Assembly: GCA_963708235.1 (NCBI GenBank)
Contig: OY970200.1
Span: 930,001-994,000 of the forward strand
Direction of reading: 5' to 3'
DNA length: 64,000 nt
From: G963708235 sp963708235
Lineage (GTDB): Bacteria > Actinomycetota > Acidimicrobiia > Spongiisociales > UBA5794
The notes below the pieces were generated by a model, which was not told where the DNA came from, did no database searches, and saw only the letters and a list, made by a program, of their open reading frames with translations. Position 1 is the stretch's first letter; every line of letters starts with the position of its first letter. The translations under genes and the position numbers were made by a program. Positions 52,350 to 63,105 of this stretch are shown piece after piece.

Positions 52350-53684
52350 ATGGCGACAGGGCCGACATTTCCCGAAGCGATCGCTCCCGATCCGGCAACC
52401 CCCGCATTGCGGACCCCGCTGCCGTGGTCGCTGCTCCCCGACACCTCGACCGTTGACGACAGGGGAAGGCTCGCCATCGCCGGATGCGACCTGGTCGATC
52501 TGGCCGCCGAATACGGCACGCCGCTGTTCGTCTACGACGAGGCCCATCTCCGTCACCGGTGCGGCGAAGCGCTCGCCGCCTTCGGTGACGGTGTGGCCTA
52601 CGCCACCAAGGCCTTCCTATGTGGGGCCATGGCCCGACTCGCCCACGAGGAGGGTCTGTGTCTCGATGTGGCGACGGGGGGCGAACTCCACGTCGCCCTG
52701 GCCGCCGGGGTGCCGGCGGAGCGTCTGGTACTGCACGGCAACAACAAGAGCCGCCTCGAGCTGGCCCTCGCACTCGACGCCGGGGTGGGACGGATCGTGG
52801 TCGATTCCTTCGACGAACTCGACCGGTTGGCCGACTTGACCGCCGGCGGGTCCGCACCGGTTCCGGTGCTGATCCGCGTCACTCCCGGGATCGAAGCCCA
52901 CACCCACGAATACCTCCAGACCGGCGTCGCCGACTCCAAATTCGGGTTCGGTCTCCACTCCGGTGCGGCCCGGGCCGCCGTCGACCGGATCGGTGAAATC
53001 CCCGGTCTCGAACTGGTCGGGATTCATGCCCACATCGGAAGCCAGGTCTTCGTCGTCGATTCGTTCGAGAAGGCCATCGCCACCCTCGCCCCGTTCGTCG
53101 CCGCACTCGACGTCCCCGAACTGTCGATCGGTGGCGGGCTCGGCGTTGCCTACGTGAGCGGCGAGACCGCCCCGTCGATCACCGAGTGGGGTGCGGCGGT
53201 CAAGCTCGCCTGCGCCGCCGCCGGGATCACGGCACGGGTGGTCGCCGAGCCCGGTCGCTCCATCGTCGCCAGGGCGGCTGTGACGCTCTACACCGTCGGC
53301 ACCATCAAGGAACTACCGGTTCGCACCTACCTCGCCGTCGACGGTGGGATGAGCGACAACCCGCGACCGGTGCTGTACGACAGTGGATACGAGGCGTTTC
53401 TCCCCAGGGCGGTCACCGCCCCGCGCACCCGCCCGGTCCGCATCGTCGGGAAACACTGCGAATCCGGTGACGTCATCATCTCGGAGGCGGTGGTTCCGGA
53501 GGACACCGCCGTCGGGGACATCCTGGCCACCCCGGTCACCGGCGCCTACGGACATTCGATGGGTTCCAACTACAACATGGTTCCCCGTCCCCCGGTGGTC
53601 TTCGTCGAAGGCGGGGATGCACGACTCGTGGTGCGGCGCGAGACCTACGACGACCTGCTTCGCCGCGAGGTCGCCGGCACCTGA
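52350..53684 (+). CDS. lysA: Diaminopimelate decarboxylase
   Basis: This PLP enzyme makes L-lysine from meso-diaminopimelate. The PLP lysine is in VAYATKAFLCGAMARL. Other marks are GIEAHTHEYLQTGVADSKFG, IGGGLGVAY, the EPGRSIVARAAVTLYTVG loop and the HCESGDVI motif with the substrate-contacting Cys near the C-terminus. ATG 52350 gives 444 aa; a GTG two codons upstream is also possible and no ribosome site decides. It follows argS by 22 bases and precedes hom, the arrangement seen in mycobacteria and other actinobacteria. Confidence 0.95.
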   Translation: MATGPTFPEAIAPDPATPALRTPLPWSLLPDTSTVDDRGRLAIAGCDLVDLAAEYGTPLFVYDEAHLRHRCGEALAAFGDGVAYATKAFLCGAMARLAHEEGLCLDVATGGELHVALAAGVPAERLVLHGNNKSRLELALALDAGVGRIVVDSFDELDRLADLTAGGSAPVPVLIRVTPGIEAHTHEYLQTGVADSKFGFGLHSGAARAAVDRIGEIPGLELVGIHAHIGSQVFVVDSFEKAIATLAPFVAALDVPELSIGGGLGVAYVSGETAPSITEWGAAVKLACAAAGITARVVAEPGRSIVARAAVTLYTVGTIKELPVRTYLAVDGGMSDNPRPVLYDSGYEAFLPRAVTAPRTRPVRIVGKHCESGDVIISEAVVPEDTAVGDILATPVTGAYGHSMGSNYNMVPRPPVVFVEGGDARLVVRRETYDDLLRREVAGT

Positions 53685-53793
53685 CACTCTCGCCACGATC
53701 CGGATGGCGTCCGCGGGACGCGGGCGATGTGCGAACCTTCGAGACGCTCGGGCCAGCCATTTGGCTGAGAGTGCGGGCACTACCATCGCCGCC

Positions 53794-55068
53794 ATGGAAA
53801 CCACGGTGCGAATCGGTGTGCTCGGAGCGGGGATCGTCGGCGGGACCCTGATCCGCCGTCTCATCGAGGACCGTGAGGCGATCACGGCCCGCACCGGGCT
53901 CGATCTCCAGGTGCGTCGGATCTCGGTGCGCTCCACCGCCAAGGAGCGGCCCTACCCGCTGCCCGCCGATCTGGTGATCGACGACCCCTTTGCGGTCGTC
54001 TCCGACCCCGACGTCGATCTTGTGGTGGAGGTGATGGGGGGACGCGACCCGGCGGGAGATCTGATCCTGGCCGCCCTCGACGCCGGTAAGCCGGTGGTCA
54101 CCGCCAACAAGGAGCTGGTGGCGTCCCGAGGACCGCAGTTGATCGCCCTTGCCGAGAAGCGCGGGGTCCCGCTGCTGTTCGAGGCGGCGGTCGGCGGAGG
54201 GATCCCCATCATCAGACCGCTCACCGAGACCCTGGCCGGTGAGCAGCTCGAACGGGTGTCGGGAATCGTCAACGGCACCACCAACTACATCCTCACCCGG
54301 ATGGCCGAGGGTGAGGACTATGCCACGGCTCTGGCCGGCGCCCAGGAGCTGGGATACGCCGAGGCCGACCCCACCGCCGATGTCTCGGGGGCCGACGCCG
54401 CCGCCAAGGCCGCCATCCTCGCCTCGCTCGCCTTCGGCACCTGGGTCGGCATCGACGATGTCCATCACGAGGGGATCGAAGACCTCGACCTGATCGATCT
54501 CGAGCATGCACGGTTCCTCGGCTACGAGGTCAAGTTGCTCGCCGTCGCCGAGCGCACCTTCCCCGGGGTGAGCGCCCGGGTCCATCCCGCCATGATCCCC
54601 GCCGATCACCCGCTGGCGTCGGTGCGGGGGGCCACCAACGCCATCTACATCACCGGGCCATCGGTCGGAGAGTTGATGTTCTCCGGCCCGGGAGCGGGGG
54701 GAGAGCCGACCGCTTCGGCGGTGCTCGGCGACGTCATCGACGCAGCCCGGGAAGTTCTCGCCGGGGCGCAGGTGGCGCCGCGGATCCGTTTCTCCGCCGC
54801 CGAACTGGTCGGTTTCGGCGATGTCGCCACCCGCTGGTACGTCCGCATCGAAGTCGACGACCAGCCCGGGGTGCTGGCCAGGATCGCCGCCGCATTCGGC
54901 GAGGCCGGTGTCTCGATCCGGTCGGTTTGGCAGGAGGGGGAGGGCAACGGGGCGACGCTGCTCATCGTGACCCACCGCGCCCCCGAGCGCTGGCAACGCA
55001 GCGCCGTGGCGTCGATCCGGGCCCTGGATGCGGTCCGCCGGGTGGCGGCGACGCTCCGCGTCGAATGA
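53794..55068 (+). CDS. hom: Homoserine dehydrogenase
   Basis: The 424-aa enzyme reduces aspartate semialdehyde to homoserine for threonine and methionine synthesis. Seen are the NAD(P) loop IGVLGAGIVGGTLIRRL, VEVMGGRDPA, VTANKELVASRG, the catalytic region VSGIVNGTTNYILTRM and GYAEADPTADVSGADAAAK, and a C-terminal ACT domain (IEVDDQPGVLARIAAAFGEA) expected to bind threonine for feedback control. ATG 53794 matches the family start. In many actinobacteria thrC and thrB follow; here the next gene is rho. Confidence 0.95.
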   Translation: METTVRIGVLGAGIVGGTLIRRLIEDREAITARTGLDLQVRRISVRSTAKERPYPLPADLVIDDPFAVVSDPDVDLVVEVMGGRDPAGDLILAALDAGKPVVTANKELVASRGPQLIALAEKRGVPLLFEAAVGGGIPIIRPLTETLAGEQLERVSGIVNGTTNYILTRMAEGEDYATALAGAQELGYAEADPTADVSGADAAAKAAILASLAFGTWVGIDDVHHEGIEDLDLIDLEHARFLGYEVKLLAVAERTFPGVSARVHPAMIPADHPLASVRGATNAIYITGPSVGELMFSGPGAGGEPTASAVLGDVIDAAREVLAGAQVAPRIRFSAAELVGFGDVATRWYVRIEVDDQPGVLARIAAAFGEAGVSIRSVWQEGEGNGATLLIVTHRAPERWQRSAVASIRALDAVRRVAATLRVE

Positions 55069-55076
55069 TGCAGTTG

Positions 55077-55097
55077 GCGGCGTCACGCTGACGCCGC
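55077..55097 (+). terminator. Hairpin after hom
   Basis: GCGGCGTC and GACGCCGC pair perfectly over a five-base loop, nine bases after the hom stop. There is no T-run. It probably separates the amino-acid biosynthesis genes from rho, which has its own promoter. Confidence 0.5.
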
Positions 55098-55129
55098 ACC
55101 GACCAGGCGACCTGCCTCGTCACGAAGCT

Positions 55130-55157
55130 TTGCCTTCTCGTTGCGGACGGGTACACT
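55130..55157 (+). promoter_or_regulatory. Putative rho promoter
   Basis: TTGCCT (55130-55135) and TACACT (55152-55157) are 16 bases apart. They would produce a leader of about 175 nt before rho, ample for the Rho-dependent autoregulation known for rho genes. The remainder of the gap holds no other clear signal. Confidence 0.45.
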
Positions 55158-55337
55158 GTGCTCATCGTTCTCCATCCCCCGTGGGAATACCGCGAATTGC
55201 GCGTCACGCCGGGGGGATCCACCGATCCGCAACTCCTGGCAGCCGGCCAGGGCTCAACCGGGATTCGGGGAGACTCTTTTCCAAGCTGGGCCCGTTGCTG
55301 GGTCCCATCCTCAATGCCGAAGGGGGCATGAGTCGAA

Positions 55338-57284
<1,947 letters not shown>

Positions 57285-57332
57285 CCCTGTTTCCACTCGC
57301 TACAGTGCTGCCTTCGCACCAGGAGTAGCCAC

Positions 57333-57662
57333 GTGAAATCCAACCTGCATCCCGAATACCGACCCGTCGTCTTCCAGGACACGTCATCCGGGTTCCAGTT
57401 CCTCACCCGTTCGACGATCGAGTCCAAGGACACGGTCGAGTGGGAGGACGGGAACACCTACCCGCTGGCCAAGGTCGAAATCTCCAGCGTCACCCATCCC
57501 TTCTACACCGGCAAGCAGATCCTGGTGGACTCGGGTGGCCGCGTCGAACGCTTCCGTCGACGGTACGCCAAGGTCACCTCCAAGTCGGCCGGCGCCGACA
57601 CCGAGGACACGTCCAGCTCGGCCGGCGCCGACGCCGAGGACACCGCCGCAACGGAGTCCTGA
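57333..57662 (+). CDS. rpmE: 50S ribosomal protein bL31 (type B) with C-terminal tail
   Basis: GTG 57333 is behind AGGAG. Residues 1-80 form bL31: LHPEYRPVVFQDTSSGFQF, SHPFYTG-like VTHPFYTGKQ and RVERFRRRYAKV. No CxxC zinc site is present, which marks the C-minus (type B) form often induced when zinc is short; no second L31 gene is visible here. About 25 extra residues form an acidic tail with a duplicated SAGADxEDT unit. It sits between rho and the DUF1385 gene. Confidence 0.93.
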   Translation: MKSNLHPEYRPVVFQDTSSGFQFLTRSTIESKDTVEWEDGNTYPLAKVEISSVTHPFYTGKQILVDSGGRVERFRRRYAKVTSKSAGADTEDTSSSAGADAEDTAATES

Positions 57663-57663
57663 A

Positions 57664-58605
57664 TTGAGCAGGGCCCCGGGCTCCACCGTCGGAGGCCAGG
57701 CCGTCCTCGAAGGGGTGATGATGCGTGCCCCCAACCGATGGGCGGTCGCCGTCCGTCGCCCTGACGGGGTGATCGAAGCCATCCGTCACGAGCTTCCCCA
57801 GCTCGCCTCGCGTTCGGCGGCGGCACGGATTCCCTTCCTGCGCGGCATCATGGTGCTCGTCGAGTCACTGTCGCTCGGGTTCCGGGCGCTGACCTGGTCG
57901 GCGCAGAAGGCCGGTGACGAGGAGGAGGGCGAACTCTCCCGACTCGAGATCATCGGCACCATGGTGGTGGCGATCGCCTTTGCGCTGCTCATCTTCATCG
58001 CCGCCCCGGTGGTGGCCGCCTCGTTCCTCAAACAGTTCGTCGGCGACAGCGGGTTTGCGTTCGTCGTCCTCGACGGTCTGCTGCGGATCATGCTGATCGT
58101 CGGGTACATCTGGGCGATCTCGCGGGCCAAGGACATCCAGCGGGTGTTCGAATACCACGGCGCCGAGCACATGACGATCCACGCCTACGAGGCCGGCGAC
58201 TCGCTGAGCCTCGACAACATCAACCGCTACAGCCCCCGCCACCCGCGGTGTGGCACCGCTTTCATCATGATCGTCGCCTTCGTCTCGTTCTTCGTGTTCC
58301 TGGTGCTGGCGCCGCTGTCGTTCTGGTGGCAGGTGGGAGCACGGGTCGTGATGATCCCGCTCATCGCCGGCGCCTCCTACGAGGTGCTCAAGGCGGCCGC
58401 CAACAAGCCGTGGATGTCGTGGGCGTCGGCCCCCGGCATGTGGCTGCAGCGGATCACCACCAGCCAGCCCACCGACGATCAGGTCGAGGTCGCCGTTGCC
58501 AGCCTGCTCGCCGCCCTCACCGACGAGGAGCGTTCCGAGGTCGAGGTGCGGGGACCGATCACGGCCGGCGCCCTCGATGTGGAATACGACCCGGCGTCGG
58601 TCTGA
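57664..58605 (+). CDS. DUF1385 membrane protein (YqhQ-like)
   Basis: I propose a TTG start at 57664 (SRAPGSTVGGQAVLEGVMMR), eight bases after GGAG in the bL31 tail; the next Met would cut the conserved GGQAVLEGVMMR start. The 313-aa protein has about five hydrophobic segments and family landmarks RRPDGVI, EYHGAEHMTIHAYEAGD, HPRCGTAFI and the C-terminal ITTSQPTDDQVEVA. The role is unknown; it is often found beside prfA and prmC, as here. Its stop overlaps the prfA ATG (TGATG). Confidence 0.88.
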   Translation: MSRAPGSTVGGQAVLEGVMMRAPNRWAVAVRRPDGVIEAIRHELPQLASRSAAARIPFLRGIMVLVESLSLGFRALTWSAQKAGDEEEGELSRLEIIGTMVVAIAFALLIFIAAPVVAASFLKQFVGDSGFAFVVLDGLLRIMLIVGYIWAISRAKDIQRVFEYHGAEHMTIHAYEAGDSLSLDNINRYSPRHPRCGTAFIMIVAFVSFFVFLVLAPLSFWWQVGARVVMIPLIAGASYEVLKAAANKPWMSWASAPGMWLQRITTSQPTDDQVEVAVASLLAALTDEERSEVEVRGPITAGALDVEYDPASV

Positions 58606-59684
58606 TGGATGCCCAGATGCGGGCCAAGCTCGATGAGCTGGCATCCGCCCACGAGACGACCTTGGGTCTGCTCGGCGACCCGGATGTGCTGGCCGACCAG
58701 GATCGCTACCGCCAGCTCACCATCCGCCACTCCGAGCTGAAACCGATCGTCGAGACGTATCAGGAGTACCTTGCCGCCCGCAACGAGGCCTCCGAGGCGG
58801 CCGAGATGTCCGGTGACGATCCCGATCCGGAGATGGCGGCATATCTCGACGAGGTGACCCGGGAGCAACGGAACCGTCTCGACGAACTCGAAGCCAGCCT
58901 GCGTCGGATGCTCGTCCCCAAAGATCCCAACGACGACAAAGATGTCATCGTCGAGATCCGGGCCGCCGCAGGTGGCGACGAAGCGGCGTTGTGGGCCGGC
59001 GACCTCTACCGGATGTACGAACGCTACGCCGAACGCCAGGGTTGGACGGTCGAGCCCATCGACACCTCGCTCTCCGAGGGCGGAGGGATCAAGGAAGCCA
59101 CCTTTGCCGTCAAGGGTCGTGGCGCCTACGCCAGGTTCAAGTACGAGGCAGGCCCCCACCGCGTCCAGCGGGTCCCCAAGACCGAATCGCAGGGCCGCAT
59201 CCACACCTCGATGGCCACGGTGGCGGTGCTCCCCGAGGCCAAAGATGTCGAGATCGACATCCATGACAACGATCTCGAGATCGAGACCTTCCGTTCTCAG
59301 GGCCCGGGAGGCCAGTCGGTCAACACCACCGACTCGGCGGTGCGGATCCGCCATGTCCCCACCGGGGTGGTTGTCTCCTGTCAGGACGAGAAGTCCCAGC
59401 TCCAGAACAAGGCAAAGGCGATGCGGGTGCTCCGCGCCCGCCTCTACCAGCGTCAGCTCGACGAGCAGCTCGGCGAACGTGCCTCGGAGCGGCGTTCCCA
59501 GGTGGGAAGCGGCGAACGGTCCGAGAAGATCCGGACCTACAACTACAAGGAGAACCGGGTGACCGATCATCGCGCCGGACTGACGGTGCATGCCCTGGGC
59601 GACATCCTCGACGGCGGGCTCGATGTCTTCCACGAAGCGCTGATGAACCAGGAAGCCACGGCACGTCTGGCAGAAGCGCAATGA
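58605..59684 (+). CDS. prfA: Peptide chain release factor 1
   Basis: The 359-aa RF1 terminates translation at UAA and UAG. The catalytic GGQ is in RSQGPGGQSVNTTDSAVRI. The codon-recognition tripeptide PxT appears as RVPKTESQGRIHTS, which separates RF1 from RF2. Start ATG 58605 overlaps the previous stop. GGQ methylation is done by PrmC, encoded two genes downstream. Length is normal. Confidence 0.95.
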   Translation: MDAQMRAKLDELASAHETTLGLLGDPDVLADQDRYRQLTIRHSELKPIVETYQEYLAARNEASEAAEMSGDDPDPEMAAYLDEVTREQRNRLDELEASLRRMLVPKDPNDDKDVIVEIRAAAGGDEAALWAGDLYRMYERYAERQGWTVEPIDTSLSEGGGIKEATFAVKGRGAYARFKYEAGPHRVQRVPKTESQGRIHTSMATVAVLPEAKDVEIDIHDNDLEIETFRSQGPGGQSVNTTDSAVRIRHVPTGVVVSCQDEKSQLQNKAKAMRVLRARLYQRQLDEQLGERASERRSQVGSGERSEKIRTYNYKENRVTDHRAGLTVHALGDILDGGLDVFHEALMNQEATARLAEAQ

Positions 59685-60829
59685 CGGCCGCTCCGCAGAT
59701 GCGTACCGTCACTGGTGCCCTCCTGGTCGCCGTGACGGTCCTCGTCGCCGGTTGTGGTGGTACCGACGCCGGAACGACCACGACCGCTCCCTTGTCGGGC
59801 GAGACCACCACCGCCCCCGCCTCCACCACCACGGCTCCGACGACGACCACGGCGCCGGATGTCACGACGACCACAGGGCCGCCGACCACGGGTTCGACCA
59901 CGAGCACACCACCGGACGATGGGCCGGTCACCGCCCTGGTGCCCACCGCCGGCGACATGGACCCCGGGTGGGAGGAGACGCTGTTCATCCCCTACGGGGA
60001 CGGCGAGGACACCTTGGGGACATCCCCGGGAGGTGACGGCGGATCGGTCGACTGGGGCCCGGAGTACGGCACCCAGACCCCCGACGGCACCTGGTGGTTC
60101 CTCGACGCCGCCAGGTTGCGGCTCGCCCATTTCGACGCCGACGGCGGATACCTCGGGGCGGTCGGGCTCACCGAGGACCAACTGGTGGACGGTCGGTTCT
60201 TCCAGTTCCAGATGCCGCAGGCGCTCGATGACGGCACCGTCATCGCCTCCCGGGCGACCGGTGCGGGGACGCAACTCCTGGTACTCGCCGGTGAGGTCAT
60301 CAGCCTGGTCGATGCTGCGGCCGAGGTCGGGCTCGTCACCACCGACGGTGCGGCGTTGTTCGGACAGGACTACGAATCGGGGGGCATGGCGGCCGTCACC
60401 ACCGATGGTGCGGTGACACCGATCGAGTTCCTCAACACCCGGGCCGGCACCCGCTTCGGGTTCCGCAGCATGGGCGACGAGCACATCATCGAGTTGCCCG
60501 ATGCGGGCGTGACCCGCCAGGTCATCCTGCGCTGGGCCGACGATCCGTTGTCGCCCGCCTTCGCCGGAACCGAGGTGGAGACCGGTCCCGACGGGACGCT
60601 CCATGTGTATCTCTACGGAGCCCCCGAGGTCGACGAGTCCATCCAGCTCGCCGGCTACTACTCGGTGTCGCCGACCGGTGAGGTCTCTGCCGTCGAGACC
60701 AGTCGTAATCCCTTCAGCCCCTCGGATCCCGGCAGTCCCGCCCATCTCGGTATCGACTTCGCCACCGGACAACCGTGGCTGATGTTCGTCGACCCCGACG
60801 GGGTGCGGGTGTTGACCCGCACCGGCTGA
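59681..60829 (+). CDS. Secreted lipoprotein of unknown function with Thr-rich linker
   Basis: It starts at ATG 59681, overlapping the prfA stop (ATGA); the product is 382 aa. A lipoprotein signal (ALLVAVTVLVAGC) is followed by a Thr/Ala/Pro linker to about residue 80. The rest (VDWGPEYGTQTPDGTWWFLD, ARLRLAHFDADGGYLG) reads like a beta-propeller-type protein with repeated strand pairs, but repeats are too weak to count. I do not recognise the family. It interrupts the usual prfA-prmC neighbourhood and is translationally coupled to prfA. Confidence 0.75.
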   Translation: MTAAPQMRTVTGALLVAVTVLVAGCGGTDAGTTTTAPLSGETTTAPASTTTAPTTTTAPDVTTTTGPPTTGSTTSTPPDDGPVTALVPTAGDMDPGWEETLFIPYGDGEDTLGTSPGGDGGSVDWGPEYGTQTPDGTWWFLDAARLRLAHFDADGGYLGAVGLTEDQLVDGRFFQFQMPQALDDGTVIASRATGAGTQLLVLAGEVISLVDAAAEVGLVTTDGAALFGQDYESGGMAAVTTDGAVTPIEFLNTRAGTRFGFRSMGDEHIIELPDAGVTRQVILRWADDPLSPAFAGTEVETGPDGTLHVYLYGAPEVDESIQLAGYYSVSPTGEVSAVETSRNPFSPSDPGSPAHLGIDFATGQPWLMFVDPDGVRVLTRTG

Positions 60830-60831
60830 TC

Positions 60832-61665
60832 GTGCCCGGACCCGAGCAGACGCCGCTCCCCGTCGGCTCCGTCCTGGCATCGGTGCCGGACCTCCCCCGG
60901 CACGAAGTGGAACGGCTGCTGCTCACCGCCACCGGCTGGCGTCGCACCGACCTGGTGGGATCGTCGCTGGTCGGTTCCGATGCACTGACCGTCTTCGACG
61001 CCCTGGTCGCCGAACGGAGATCGGGGGTTCCGTTGCAGTACCTGGAGGGGACCGTGGCGTTCGGTCCGCTCGAGTTGGCGATCGATCGCCGGGCCCTCAT
61101 CCCGCGACCCGAGACCGAACATCTGTGGGACCTGCTGGTCGGCGAGCTGCAGCCGCCACCGTCGATCGTCGTCGATCTGTGCACCGGATCGGGCAACCTC
61201 GCCCTTGCCTGCAAACACGCCTGGCCCGAAGCCGAGGTCTGGGCCACCGACCTCTCACCAGACGCCGCCGAGCTCGCCCGGGAGAACTCGGCGGTCACCG
61301 GACTCGCCGTCACCGTCCTGGTCGGTGATCTCTTCGATCCCCTCCCGACCACGCTCGCCGGACATGTCGACCTCGTCGTGGCCAATCCTCCGTATCTCGC
61401 CCAGACCGAGCTGGGTGCGCTCCCCGACGAAGTGCGCATCCACGAGCCGACCATGGCCCTGGTCGCCGGCCCGGCCGGTACCGAGGTGCTGGCCCGTATC
61501 GCCGAGCAGGCCCGCAACTGGCTGCGTCCCGGCGGCACCGTCGCCTGTGAGATCTCCGAGTTCCATGCCGCCACGGTGGCGGCACTGTTCGGCGACTACA
61601 CCCCCAGGATCATCGCCGACCTCGCCCACCGTCCACGTGTGGTGATCGGTCGCCGCCGGGCTTGA
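60832..61665 (+). CDS. prmC: Release factor glutamine methyltransferase
   Basis: The 277-aa product starts at GTG 60832, two bases after the lipoprotein stop. The N-terminal helical domain includes RRSGVPLQYLEGTVAFGPLE and the domain link RRALIPRPETEHLWD. The SAM-binding motif is VDLCTGSGNLALACK, and the NPPY catalytic motif is in VVANPPYLAQTELG. It methylates the GGQ glutamine of release factors encoded next door. The normal H residue after NPPY context and the length are standard. Confidence 0.93.
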   Translation: MPGPEQTPLPVGSVLASVPDLPRHEVERLLLTATGWRRTDLVGSSLVGSDALTVFDALVAERRSGVPLQYLEGTVAFGPLELAIDRRALIPRPETEHLWDLLVGELQPPPSIVVDLCTGSGNLALACKHAWPEAEVWATDLSPDAAELARENSAVTGLAVTVLVGDLFDPLPTTLAGHVDLVVANPPYLAQTELGALPDEVRIHEPTMALVAGPAGTEVLARIAEQARNWLRPGGTVACEISEFHAATVAALFGDYTPRIIADLAHRPRVVIGRRRA

Positions 61666-61749
61666 TCCGCCGGTTCGCCGGTGGGCGGACGGCTGCGCAG
61701 GGTCCGGATCGCACCTATGTTTAGGAGGTCATCGACATGCAGGAGGGTC

Positions 61750-62310
61750 ATGAGCATCGAAGCGGCCGCCGAGGCCTTGAGGCAGGGCGAGATCGTCGGC
61801 ATCCCGACCGACACCCTGTACGGACTGGCTGCCGATCCCTTCCGTGAGGATGCGCTCGACGCCATCTTCGAGCTGAAGGGACGGCCGGAGCAGAAGCCGT
61901 TCGCCATCCTGGTGGCATCGGTGGAACAAGCGATGACGCTGGCGTCCTTGTCGGACCGGGCGCTCGATCTCGCCGATCAGCACTGGCCGGGAGCGCTGAC
62001 ATTGGTGCTTCCCCGCCTGGCGACGGCGCCCGACTGGCTGGGTCACCGCGACCGCCGCACCGTCGGGCTGCGCTGCCCCGACCACGATGTCGCCATTGCG
62101 CTGCTCGAGACCACCGGTCCGCTCGTGGTCACCTCGGCCAACCTGAGCGGGGGAGAGGCCGTGCTCGACCACGACGAGGCGCGCGACCTCTTCGGTGATG
62201 CCGTTGCCGTCTACCTGGAGGGTCGTGCCCCCGGTGGTCGGGCATCGACCGTGCTCGATCTCACCGAACCGGCACCGCTCGTCCTGCGCGACGGTCCCGT
62301 GCCCGGCTGA
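61750..62310 (+). CDS. tsaC: L-threonylcarbamoyladenylate synthase (TsaC/Sua5 family)
   Basis: The start ATG 61750 lies behind AGGAGGGTC; the product is 186 aa. It makes the intermediate for the tRNA t6A modification. Typical parts are GEIVGIPTDTLYGLAADPFR, IFELKGRPEQKPFAILV, HWPGALTLVLPR and VVTSANLSGGEAV. The C-terminal Sua5 extension is absent. Another Shine-Dalgarno (AGGAGGT) and ATG at 61737 open a short 40-codon frame overlapping this start, possibly meaningless. The gene follows prmC as in mycobacteria. Confidence 0.92.
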   Translation: MSIEAAAEALRQGEIVGIPTDTLYGLAADPFREDALDAIFELKGRPEQKPFAILVASVEQAMTLASLSDRALDLADQHWPGALTLVLPRLATAPDWLGHRDRRTVGLRCPDHDVAIALLETTGPLVVTSANLSGGEAVLDHDEARDLFGDAVAVYLEGRAPGGRASTVLDLTEPAPLVLRDGPVPG

Positions 62311-62320
62311 GTTTTCCGCG

Positions 62321-62752
62321 TCAGGATGCGGTCGCCAGCGGGTTGACCACGGTCAGCCCGTCGTAGCGTTGCCCGCTCTTCAGATCCTCCGAGTACAGAA
62401 CGCTGCAGCCGAGGGCGGTAGCGCTCTGGATGATCATCGCATCCCAGAACGAGAGCCGATGCCTGCGCTGGACGGTGGCGGCAGCGATCACGTCTTGTGC
62501 AGTGGGAGCATGGACGTCCCATCGCGAAAAGTCGGTGACGAGTTCGATCGCGGTGTCGTGGGAAAGGGGTTGCGGCACTTTGCGGGTCAGGGTGACAAAC
62601 AACTCTTGGAGCACCTGGACGCTGAGGCACCCGAGTCCGGAGGTCCAGAGGCCGTCGACGAGCGAACTCGCAACTTCCTGCTTTCTGCCGGCAGAGCGGT
62701 CGTGGGCGTAGACGACGATGTTGGTGTCGACGAACGTGCGCTCATCGGGCAT
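62321..62752 (-). CDS. vapC: PIN-domain ribonuclease toxin, VapC type
   Basis: The 143-aa product starts TFVDTNIVVYAHDRSAGRKQ, giving the first PIN Asp. The Glu in QVLQELFVTL and the Asp in LSFWDAMIIQSA complete the acidic site, with YSEDL near the end. VapC toxins are magnesium-dependent RNases that cut tRNA or rRNA. The start overlaps the antitoxin end by 11 bases. The convergent tsaC stop is 10 bases away. Confidence 0.92.
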   Translation of the reverse strand: MPDERTFVDTNIVVYAHDRSAGRKQEVASSLVDGLWTSGLGCLSVQVLQELFVTLTRKVPQPLSHDTAIELVTDFSRWDVHAPTAQDVIAAATVQRRHRLSFWDAMIIQSATALGCSVLYSEDLKSGQRYDGLTVVNPLATAS

Positions 62753-62987
62753 GCAGGTCGTCCCTGGCCCAGGATGAGTCGCCGCGAGTTCCCAACACGA
62801 AACCTTGGCGCAGTCGCCGCTGGTTCCGTCGTCGCGCTGCGGAGTAGCCCTCTTCGCGCTCGACGAGGTCCCGCAGGGTGTCCGCCAGGAGTCGCGAGAC
62901 GGAGGTGCCGCGCTGCGCAGCGAGGATGCGAACCCGCTTGAGCTCCTCGCTGGGCAGGCTCAATGTGATATTGGTGCGATCTGTCAC
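62742..62987 (-). CDS. vapB: Ribbon-helix-helix antitoxin, VapB type
   Basis: The 81-aa product starts at GTG 62987. The N-terminus is a ribbon-helix-helix (RTNITLSLPSEELKRVRILA, then TSVSRLLADTLRDLV) which binds DNA as a dimer. A basic and then acidic C-terminal tail (GDSSWARDDLHAR) should wrap the toxin. No ribosome site is seen; the -10 element lies right before the GTG, so the mRNA is likely leaderless. Confidence 0.85.
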   Translation of the reverse strand: MTDRTNITLSLPSEELKRVRILAAQRGTSVSRLLADTLRDLVEREEGYSAARRRNQRRLRQGFVLGTRGDSSWARDDLHAR

Positions 62988-62994
62988 GTGAATC

Positions 62995-63004
62995 AGTGTA
63001 ACAC
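62995..63004 (-). promoter_or_regulatory. Leaderless promoter and operator of vapBC
   Basis: On the minus strand TACACT (62995-63000) ends seven bases before the GTG, so transcription would begin at about the start codon. The overlapping GTGTAACAC (62996-63004) is a palindrome well placed as operator for the VapB ribbon-helix-helix protein, giving the autorepression usual for such modules. Confidence 0.5.
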
Positions 63005-63105
63005 GCAGATAGGTGCGGTTGGGGCTCCGTTGGTGGTTCATCGCCGGATAGGCCGCTGCTAGCCTTTGCCTCCCGCCTCAGGACCCGCGTGTTGGAAGGA
63101 CCCTC

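Noticed and set aside
61737..61860. Short 40-codon frame with its own AGGAGGT overlapping the tsaC start
   Set aside because: Composition is unremarkable, and the tsaC start has its own ribosome site. It could be a leader peptide, but nothing in the residues supports regulation.
62988..63105. Glycine or ZTP riboswitch before glyA
   Set aside because: The 118-bp gap is shared with the vapBC promoter, and I see no tandem aptamer-like or pseudoknot consensus.
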